Shown piece after piece: positions 1-5,762 of a stretch of 6,119 nt of DNA. Position numbers and translations under genes: made by a program. The DNA is taken from the NCBI GenBank assembly GCA_900317065.1, contig ONFK01000187.1, positions 1 to 6,119 on the forward strand, written 5' to 3'. The notes below the pieces were generated by a model that saw nothing but the letters and a program-made list of their open reading frames with translations, made no database searches and was not told where the DNA came from. Position 1 is the first letter of the stretch; each line of letters opens with the position of its first letter. This DNA comes from an uncultured Bacteroidales bacterium (GTDB lineage: Bacteria > Bacteroidota > Bacteroidia > Bacteroidales > UBA932).

Positions 1-721
1 AGGTTTCGAGGGAACTGCGGAAGCGTTTGGTGTTGTATATTACCGGCTTGCCTTCCTGAAGGATGGTGAAGTCTTTTATCGGCTGCGAAAAACGGGCTGC
101 AAAGTATACGTAACGGTCCGGATTCCATCCTGCCACGATCTTGCTTCCGATGATGGTATACTCGTCCAGAAGGCGCACGGATGCCCATTCGCATTTCCAG
201 CGGAGGGTGTGGTCGAGGTCGATCATCACGAAGGAAGAATCGCTAGCCGGATAAGTGAACCGGAGTATGCCGCTCCGCTCGGCCGCAGTCATCTCAGCCT
301 TCACTCCATAGTCGAGCAGGTATACGGTGTAATACCCCGGCGACGCCGCTTCGCGTTCGTGGCTGAAACGGGCTCTGTAACCGGAGTCTGGATCAGTGTC
401 CGTTCCTGTGGCAGATTTCAAAGTTCCGGTACCAGGAACAAAGAGGAAGTCTCCCAGGTCCGGGATGCCCGTACCGCTGAGATGGGTAAGGCTGAAGCCC
501 ATGATGGTCGGCTTGTTGTATTTGTATCCTGCCGCCACATCATAGTCGTAATCGTCGGTATCGGGGCTGATCTGTATGCCTCCGAACGGCACCTGTGCCC
601 CTGGATACACGTTGCCGAAACCGTCTGTGCCGATGAAAGGATTGACGTAATCAACCAGACGCTCCTGTGCCGCGGCGTTCATGGCCAGGCACAGAAGCAG
701 GAGCGAAAATGCATTTCTCAT
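1..721 (-). CDS. GH92 family exo-alpha-mannosidase, N-terminal part (3' end outside window)
   Basis: The minus strand is open from an ATG at 721-719 to the window edge (240 codons) with no stop. Residues 1-19 look like a signal peptide with an Ala-Ala-Ala-Gln end, so the enzyme should be exported to the periplasm or cell surface. GH92 N-terminal landmarks follow: DYVNPFIGTD (24-33), PGAQVPFGGIQ (40-50), SGTGIPDLGD (82-91), DLDH (168-171) and YFAARFSQP (206-214). GH92 enzymes are calcium-dependent inverting exo-alpha-mannosidases that act on N-glycans or yeast mannan; the usual length is about 750 residues, so roughly the last 500, with the catalytic acid and base, lie outside the window. The start codon overlaps the stop of the upstream GH92 gene (ATGA), pointing to one operon and coupled translation. 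The linkage specificity cannot be read from this part. Confidence 0.9.
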   Translation of the reverse strand, partial: MRNAFSLLLLCLAMNAAAQERLVDYVNPFIGTDGFGNVYPGAQVPFGGIQISPDTDDYDYDVAAGYKYNKPTIMGFSLTHLSGTGIPDLGDFLFVPGTGTLKSATGTDTDPDSGYRARFSHEREAASPGYYTVYLLDYGVKAEMTAAERSGILRFTYPASDSSFVMIDLDHTLRWKCEWASVRLLDEYTIIGSKIVAGWNPDRYVYFAARFSQPIKDFTILQEGKPVIYNTKRFRSSLET

Positions 722-2956
722 AGCGAGTAAGGTTTTGTGTCTGCGGAAATACCGCGGCGTTTGTTGGGTGTCTTGCTCATGGTGAACTCCAGGGTTCCTC
801 CATCAAGGAGGTCGGAGTGGGTCAGATAGAGCCGGTCGAGAACTTTTCCGTTCAGCTTGACCGCCTTTACGTAACGTTTGCTGTCGCTTACTCCGGGGGC
901 TTTTATTTCAAGCGTCTTCCCGTTGTCGAGCTGCAACTTGGCATAGGGGAGGTAGGGAGCGCCCAGGACATATTGGTCGGTTCCCGGGCATACAGGATAG
1001 AATCCAAGTACGGAGAAAATGTACCATGCGCTCATCTGTCCGCAGTCGTCGTTGCCGCCCAGGCCGCGGATCTCAGGCCTGTAGAATCGGTCGATTATCT
1101 CGCGCAACCAGTATTGGGTTTTCCATGGCTGTGATGTCCATGCATACAGGTAGGGGATATGGTGGCTGGGCTCGTTGCCGTGGACATATCCTCCAAGAAG
1201 GCAGTCGGACGTAATGTCCTCGTTGTCGGCGTAGCAGTATTCCGGCAGGTCGCTTCCGAAGAGGTCGTCGAGGTTGGCGATGAATTTCCTGTCGCCACCC
1301 ATGAGCGCCTTGAGGCCGTTCACATCCTGAGGGACATGGAAGGAGTAGTTCAGGGAATTGCCCTCGATGAATCCCTGGCCCATGGTCTGTTTGATGTCGA
1401 ATTCCGGTTTGAAGGAGCCGTCGGAATACCTGGGCCTGGCCAGACCGAGGGAACTGTCGAAAATGTTCCTGTAGTTGCCCGCGCGCTTCAAATAGCGGTC
1501 CGCGACTTCGGTATTGCCGATGCGCTGCGCCGCTGCGGCTATGGTCCAGTCGTCATAGGCGTATTCGAGGGTGTTGCTGGCCGCCGTCGAAGTCTTGTCG
1601 AGGGGAACATATCCGAGTTTCATGTATTCTCCAAGTCCGCTGTACCAAGGCACCGTGGAAGTCGATACCATCGCCTTGAGTGCTTCTTCCGCATCTATCT
1701 TCAACCCTTTGGCGATGGCGTCGCTGAGGACGCTCACGCTGTGGTATCCGGTCATGCACCAGTTCTCGTTCGCCATGTGGCTCCAGATTGGAAGCATCCC
1801 GTGGGCGCTCTGCTCGTAATGCCTGAGCATGGAGGCGATCATGTCCTCTGCCTGACGGGGTTTCATCAGGGCAAGGAAAGGATGCTCTGCGCGGTATGTA
1901 TCCCAAAGAGAGAATACGGTGTAGTTGGTGAATCCTTCCGCCTGGTGCAGCTCATGGTCGAGCCCGCGGTACTGGCCGTCCACGTCCATATATACCGAAG
2001 GATTGATCATAGTGTGGTAGAGAGAGGTGTAGAACATCTTTTTCTCCGCCTCGCTGCCTTCCACCTCGATGCAGGACAGTTCCTTCTCCCAGGCGGATTC
2101 GGCCTCAGCGCGAATCTGGTCGAAGTCCTTCGAGAGAGCCTCGGCCTTCAGGTTCTTGAGGGCTCCGGTGGTGCCGGTGGCGGAGATTCCGACCTTTACT
2201 GTCAGTTCCGGATTGGACGCGGTGTCGAACTTGAACCATGCAGCAAGCTTTCGTCCGGCCATCTCCGGCGGCCACGGGCTGGGAGAAGCTGATGGCGAAG
2301 TAGGTGTAGTTGGTGCGCGCCCAGCCGTTGGTGATTCTGTAACCGGTTATGAGCGTGGGGCTGACTACCCGCACTTCCGCCCAAAGCGTCTTGCCGTCGT
2401 AGTTGTATATGCCGTGGTCGAGGTCGAGCACTATGTGGCCGTCATTTCCGGGGAAGGTGTATCTGTGCACTCCGACCCTGCTCGTGGCGGTGAGTTCCGC
2501 CTTGATTCCGGAGTCTTGCAGAGTCACCTCGTAGTGTCCGGCTCCGGCCGACTCCGAGTCGTGGCTGAATCGCTGGCGATATCCGGAATCGGGATCTTCC
2601 GCAGTTCCGGGAACAAGCTGAATCTCTCCGGTCCCGGGCATGATCAGGATGTCGCCGAGATCGGAATGGCCGGTGCCGCTGAAATGGGTGTGGCTGAAGC
2701 CGACTATGGTCTTGTCGTCGTACTGGTAGCCGGCGCAGTATTCATAGGTGCGCGGCTGGTATTTCCCCTTGATGTTATGGGGGATCATATCTGTGTCCGG
2801 GGACAGCTGCACCCCTCCGAACGGAACGCAGGCCCCGGGGAAGGTATGGCCCATCCCGGCGGTGCCGATGAAAGGATCGACATATTGTGTGTGCTGTGCT
2901 GAGAGATTGAATGTCAGGCAGATAAGCCCGGAAAGAATTAGTGTCTTGGTTTTCAT
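718..2956 (-). pseudogene. GH92 family exo-alpha-mannosidase, disrupted by a frame change near 2275-2282
   Basis: Two open frames on the minus strand make up one GH92 enzyme. The 5' part (from ATG 2956) has a signal peptide ending LSA-Q, VDPFIGTAG (26-34), HFSGTGHSDLGD (91-102), DLDHGIYNYDG (178-188) and FAISFSQP (220-227), then runs out of frame. The 3' part resumes at PPEMAGRK and ends at TGA 720-718. Counted from its Met at 2262, it has WDTYRAEHP (120-128), FIEGNS (298-303, the glutamate expected as general acid), GNEPSHHIPYLY (362-373) and GNDDCGQMSAW (403-413, the aspartates expected in base catalysis). The parts sum to about 740 residues, near the family length, and all visible catalytic motifs remain. 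The frames differ by one base. From memory of the family, a further 20-25 residues normally sit between FSQP and EMAGRK, so a small deletion is likely. It leads the operon and overlaps the next GH92 by ATGA. A sequencing error is not excluded. Confidence 0.88.
2270..2284 (-). other. Frame-break site in the first GH92 gene
   Basis: Read on the minus strand, this stretch changes from the frame giving FSQPVAAGDG to the frame giving PWPPEMAGRK. Dropping one C from the CCC (GGG at 2276-2278 on the plus strand) would join the two as FSQPWPPEMAGRK. In the second GH92 of this window at least 26 residues follow FSQP without reaching a MAGRK-like motif, so the first gene probably also lost sequence here. 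Confidence 0.75.
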
Positions 2957-2961
2957 ATTCC

Positions 2962-2969
2962 CAAAGATA
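2962..2969 (-). promoter_or_regulatory. Candidate Bacteroidota -7 promoter box (TATCTTTG) for the GH92 operon
   Basis: On the minus strand the sequence TATCTTTG matches the Bacteroidota -7 consensus TAnnTTTG exactly. It ends only five bases before the ATG at 2956. I see no good TTTG at the expected -33 distance; that stretch is A-rich. If it is used, transcription would begin at or next to the start codon, giving an almost leaderless mRNA. It may also be chance in AT-rich DNA. Confidence 0.4.
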
Positions 2970-2977
2970 GAATTTTT

Positions 2978-3012
2978 TTTGCGGATTTTTTCTTAACTTA
3001 GACGGATATTTG
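2978..3012 (+). promoter_or_regulatory. Weak candidate promoter for the lipoprotein gene
   Basis: TTTG at 2978-2981 is followed, after 23 bases, by GATATTTG at 3005-3012, one mismatch from the Bacteroidota -7 consensus TAnnTTTG. The spacing is somewhat longer than usual. It would give a leader of roughly 15 bases before the ATG at 3033. No Shine-Dalgarno site is seen before that ATG, as is normal in this phylum. It overlaps the divergent GH92 control region. Confidence 0.35.
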
Positions 3013-3032
3013 TATTAACCGCATTTAAGACA

Positions 3033-4940
3033 ATGAAAATCTTACGTTTCTTTCTGTCTGCTGTTGTAGCCGTATTATTATCTTCCTGCAATGGATATGA
3101 CGACAGCGATCTTGTAAAAAGAATCGAAGACCTTGAACAGAAGGTTACCGCCCTTCAGAATCAGGTCAATGGCATCAACTCGGAAATAACCGCACTGAAA
3201 ATCACTCTGGATGCGGTGAATTCACAGGATGTCGTAACCCGAATCAAAGCCATTGAAGAGAATGGCGTTCAGGGGTTTGAAATTACTTATGCCAAGAGCG
3301 GCACTGTAAAGATCTTCTTGAATTCTTCTTCCGAGACTCCTCAGATCGGAGTCCGTGAGGTCGGAGGCGTTTTATACTGGACTTGGAACGGCCAGCTTCT
3401 GCTCGACGGCAACGGGAAAATGATTCCGTGCACCGGAACCAACGGCAAGGATGGCAAGGACGGTACCAACGGCACGAACGGAATTACGCCTAAAATAGAG
3501 ATTCAGGATGGCTACTGGGCTGTCTCCTATGATGACGGCAAGACGTGGACGCGTCTTGGGAAGGCTCAGTCCGGCTCCGGCGCATCGTTGTTCAGAAGCG
3601 TCGAGGTCATCGAAGGAAACCTTGTCATTGTCCTGAATGACGGCAGCAGGCTGACGATCCCTGTTGCTTCCATAGAGAAGGCAACGAGTTTCGACGAAAA
3701 CAACATCGTTCTGTCTCTCGGCGCCATTTCCGACACGCACATCGGCAACGGATACGGATCGGAGACGAAACTTACCAACGCTCTCACCCAGTTGAAGAAT
3801 CGCGCAGCCGAGAAGGACGCTGACGGCCTTGATGCCGTGATGGTGGTGGGCGACCTTGTGAATACGGCTACGAACAGCCAGATTTCTACTTTCAAGACCC
3901 TCTATGAGGGGGTGTTTGATCCTGTCAAAGTGCCGATGATTTACACCATCGGCAACCATGACATGAATCTGAATTACTTCTGGACAGCGCAGACTGTAAC
4001 CCAGAATGCGGAATTTCATTCCATCTTCGGTGACAGCACAACTATGTGGGAGGGAATTAATGTTGATGCAGGTGGTGTGGACATCATCCTTATGACCTCC
4101 AAAGCCGATGACACGGCAGTTATTGATGGGCAGAAATATTTAGTTCAGCGTGATTACGAGGAAATACATTGGCAGCCAGGATATAGTGTTTGCGGTAGGT
4201 ACTACATTCGTGAAAGCGAATCAAAAGACAAAATCTATCTCAGATATGGTTGTTATGGCGATACCACATCTGAGATACTTGTAATGGACCTTTCGCTGAA
4301 AGTGGGGGATACCCTGAATACGGGAACCTGGGCCAACTGTGCCGCTCTTGGTACAAGACCTGCACCACAGATAATGATTGACAGTATTTTTTATTTGGAT
4401 GGAAGGAAAATGATGCGGACAAACTGTATTGCACAATACCCCTATTCCAGTCATCCAATTTACGACACCTTATATTTTATCGAGGGTGTCGGGCCATCTA
4501 TGGGCATTGGATATCCCGTCCACGCAACAGACCCCCTCTATACATCAGAAGGAATTTCATGGGCTTGTTGCCCATCTATCTGGTGTCATTTCAAAGACTC
4601 AGTATTGGATTTTCATTACACAAATTATTATTCTATAAATATGGATTGGAGCGAGGGATATGTTGTGTGTAGCTATTCGGAAATTGTTTCCCTCCAAAAC
4701 AACGGGAAACGACAAATAGAAGTCTATCCAAACCCGTCACAGGACAAAACAACAATCAGCGGTTCGTTATCACCGCAGAGCAGATACAAGATTGTTACTC
4801 TTGACGGCAAGGTGATGTCCGAAGGTTCCCTGCCATACGACAGCAACACCATTGACATAAGCAACTTCGGGAGAGGCGTTTACCTGATATGCATTGAGGA
4901 CAATAAGAACAAAACCATTAAAAAGATTGTGAAACTTTGA
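3033..4940 (+). CDS. Chimeric surface lipoprotein: DUF4988 + truncated calcineurin-like phosphoesterase + T9SS cargo domain with sorting tail
   Basis: The 635-residue product starts with a lipoprotein signal (lipobox LSSC, Cys19). An acidic stretch follows (DDSD, 23-26), like the surface-export signal of Bacteroidota lipoproteins. Residues 26-65 look like a coiled coil, and 66-215 resemble DUF4988, with a collagen-like GKDGKDGTNGTNG (138-150). A metallophosphoesterase domain begins at about 226 with SDTHIG (233-238), VVGDLVN (271-277) and GNHD (307-310), three of the metal-binding motifs. The later His and GHxH motifs are missing. After FGD (332-334) the protein changes character to a T9SS cargo-like region (DDTAVIDGQKYL, 359-370; LSLKVGDTL, 420-428) and a type A T9SS tail (VYPNPSQD, 564-571, to KKIVKL at the end). 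Base composition drops at the same point. The phosphoesterase is probably inactive. The reading frame is continuous; whether it is a true fusion or an assembly join is open. Confidence 0.85.
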   Translation: MKILRFFLSAVVAVLLSSCNGYDDSDLVKRIEDLEQKVTALQNQVNGINSEITALKITLDAVNSQDVVTRIKAIEENGVQGFEITYAKSGTVKIFLNSSSETPQIGVREVGGVLYWTWNGQLLLDGNGKMIPCTGTNGKDGKDGTNGTNGITPKIEIQDGYWAVSYDDGKTWTRLGKAQSGSGASLFRSVEVIEGNLVIVLNDGSRLTIPVASIEKATSFDENNIVLSLGAISDTHIGNGYGSETKLTNALTQLKNRAAEKDADGLDAVMVVGDLVNTATNSQISTFKTLYEGVFDPVKVPMIYTIGNHDMNLNYFWTAQTVTQNAEFHSIFGDSTTMWEGINVDAGGVDIILMTSKADDTAVIDGQKYLVQRDYEEIHWQPGYSVCGRYYIRESESKDKIYLRYGCYGDTTSEILVMDLSLKVGDTLNTGTWANCAALGTRPAPQIMIDSIFYLDGRKMMRTNCIAQYPYSSHPIYDTLYFIEGVGPSMGIGYPVHATDPLYTSEGISWACCPSIWCHFKDSVLDFHYTNYYSINMDWSEGYVVCSYSEIVSLQNNGKRQIEVYPNPSQDKTTISGSLSPQSRYKIVTLDGKVMSEGSLPYDSNTIDISNFGRGVYLICIEDNKNKTIKKIVKL

Positions 4941-4941
4941 A

Positions 4942-5190
4942 AAAGACAGTGCTATTGTTGTTCGTGTGCGACTTTTGATGGAACTGTCCGGTAGCGGCAA
5001 CGTGACGGTGGCCTCGTCGTTCCGCATAGGCGACGTCGAGCTGCTCGACCTCAACGGCAGGAGCCATCTGCGCACCACCGTCGACGGCCTCTCCGCCGCC
5101 CTCGACATCTCGTCGCTGCCGGCCGGCACCTACATCGTCCGCATCACCACCTCGGCCGGCACCGCCTACAAGAAACTGGTAGTGAAATAG
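4942..5190 (+). pseudogene. Orphan T9SS C-terminal sorting tail (3' remnant of a gene)
   Basis: This frame is open from just after a TGA at 4930-4932 and ends at TAG 5188-5190. From about 4981 it encodes a short beta-rich module: VELLDLNGR, then DISSLPAGTYIVRI and a KKLVVK ending. That is the pattern of T9SS type A C-terminal domains. There is no signal peptide, no cargo domain, no PNP motif and no convincing start (GTG 4966 or ATG 4978 would be arbitrary), so it looks like the end of a gene whose front has been lost or displaced. Its GC content is very high (about 72% on one line) compared with the preceding segment. It may be the original 3' end of the phosphoesterase lipoprotein, or a recombination scar. 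Confidence 0.7.
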
Positions 5191-5220
5191 AACATACGGA
5201 TTTTTGGTTGATAAAAAGCG

Positions 5221-5255
5221 TTGAGGCGGATGCAAGCATCCGCCTCAATTGTTTT
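5221..5255 (+). terminator. Strong intrinsic terminator-like hairpin
   Basis: The 28 bases at 5221-5248 form a perfect 12-bp stem (TTGAGGCGGATG / CATCCGCCTCAA) around the tetraloop CAAG. TTGTTTT follows. It lies 30 bases after the stop at 5190 and closes the plus-strand unit. The A-run before the stem (5212-5217) would also allow some function on the other strand. Confidence 0.85.
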
Positions 5256-5279
5256 AAAGGCAGGGATTGATTATTCTGA

Positions 5280-5337
5280 ACACGGATTACACAGATTGCA
5301 CGGATTGTTATCTGTTGAATCCGGTCAATCCGTGGTC
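5280..5337. repeat. ATCCGTG-type repeat cluster, copy 1 of the 20-bp repeat
   Basis: CACGGATT (5281-5288), CACAGATT (5290-5297) and CACGGATT (5299-5306) recur at nine-base steps. CACGGATTG (5299-5307) is then the inverse of CAATCCGTG (5326-5334), so the transcript could fold back. The right end, 5318-5337, is the first copy of AATCCGGTCAATCCGTGGTC. I recall similar ATCCGTG-rich words as scattered intergenic repeats in Bacteroidota and other genomes; their function is unknown. Confidence 0.65.
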
Positions 5338-5430
5338 CTGTTAAGGGGCCGCTGCGCTCAAAATCTTTAGAAAATCTTTTTCAAAATCATTCAAATTTGT
5401 ATTGTCCATTGTTATGTGTTTGGATTCATA

Positions 5431-5630
5431 GTGCGACACACCCCGGCCTACGTTTTCATTCACCGCTTCGCTATCGGAACGGCCACTGGCAGTTCCTTCT
5501 CCCCTCTCCGAGAGGGGATGGGCTGACGCATTATCCAGATTGTCAAAGCATTATCAATGTACTATCAGGAGACCGCTGCCGCGCCATCCCCTCTCGGAGA
5601 GGGGTGGCCGAAGGCCGGGGTGTGTCGCAC
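5431..5630. repeat. Head-to-head pair of REP-like palindromic elements (inverted repeat block)
   Basis: The ends are a perfect 18-bp inverted repeat, GTGCGACACACCCCGGCC at 5431-5448 and its complement at 5613-5630. Inside, a 21-bp inverted pair lies at 5501-5521 and 5584-5604. Each of these carries the near-palindrome CCCCTCTCCGAGAGGGG, which folds alone. On the minus strand the right copy is compact, about 47 bp. The left copy has the same modules but is spread out by extra bases around a shared CGGCCAC (5480-5486). The layout resembles REP/BIME elements or a small MITE. No transposase and no clear target duplication is visible. Confidence 0.75.
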
Positions 5631-5647
5631 CATCAAACACCGACAAT

Positions 5648-5662
5648 CCGGGGTGTGTCGCA
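5648..5662. repeat. Partial third copy of the REP-like element end
   Basis: CCGGGGTGTGTCGCA at 5648-5662 repeats 5615-5629 in direct orientation, 33 bases away. The palindromic CCCCTCT part does not accompany it, so it is a fragment of the element. Confidence 0.7.
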
Positions 5663-5684
5663 TTGTCAAATTGGCTATCCGTCA

Positions 5685-5704
5685 AATCCGGTCAATCCGT
5701 GGTC
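5685..5704. repeat. 20-bp direct repeat, copy 2
   Basis: AATCCGGTCAATCCGTGGTC at 5685-5704 repeats 5318-5337 exactly and in the same orientation, 367 bases apart. The two copies bracket the inverted-repeat block at 5431-5662. Confidence 0.85.
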
Positions 5705-5718
5705 TTTGATTCAACTAT

Positions 5719-5750
5719 GGAGTGCAATACAATAAAAGCAGGGGCACTCC
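5719..5750 (+). promoter_or_regulatory. Possible stem-loop just upstream of the methyltransferase gene
   Basis: GGAGTGC (5719-5725) can pair with GCACTCC (5744-5750) over an 18-base A-rich loop, ending 12 bases before the ATG at 5763. Seven base pairs is modest and it could be chance. No clear TAnnTTTG box is seen before this gene. Confidence 0.25.
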
Positions 5751-5762
5751 GTTAAATGGGGT

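Larger units (their letters stand above)
5191..5762. other. Gene-free, repeat-rich intergenic region
   Basis: No believable gene is seen in these 572 bases. They hold the terminator hairpin, tandem CACGGATT-type words, a 20-bp direct repeat, an inverted pair of REP-like elements and an AT-rich stretch (about 5360-5430) with the word AAAATCTTT twice. Open frames crossing it are made of repeat sequence and lack family features. Confidence 0.75.

Noticed and set aside
209..730. Plus-strand open frame of 173 codons
   Set aside because: It is antisense to the second GH92 gene, which reads through with a signal peptide and family motifs. The plus-strand product looks random.
2262..2290. Programmed ribosomal frameshift in the GH92 gene
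   Set aside because: No slippery heptamer or downstream structure is evident, GH92 genes are not known to use frameshifting, and residues appear to be missing at the site, which fits a mutation or error better.
1159..2292. Long plus-strand open frame of 377 codons
   Set aside because: It lies opposite the GH92 gene, whose minus-strand translation has clear family motifs in order. The plus-strand product shows no recognisable motif and is a shadow of GC-rich coding DNA.
2069..2902. Plus-strand open frame of 277 codons
   Set aside because: It is antisense to the first GH92 gene, and its residues mirror the codons of that gene without any domain signal.
3372..4019. Minus-strand open frame of 215 codons
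   Set aside because: It is antisense to the DUF4988/phosphoesterase part, which carries a lipobox and metal motifs. No family is recognisable on the minus strand.
5280..5337. CRISPR-like array
   Set aside because: The CACGGATT words are only eight to nine bases long, adjacent and degenerate, without spacers of regular length or cas genes.
5431..5630. Insertion sequence
   Set aside because: The inverted ends enclose only 164 bases with no transposase, and no clear target-site duplication is seen (flanks end in CATA and begin with CATC). REP-like or MITE-like is the most that can be said.
5397..5735. Plus-strand open frames of 112 and 71 codons in the repeat region
   Set aside because: They are made of inverted and direct repeats, and no start context or family motif is seen.
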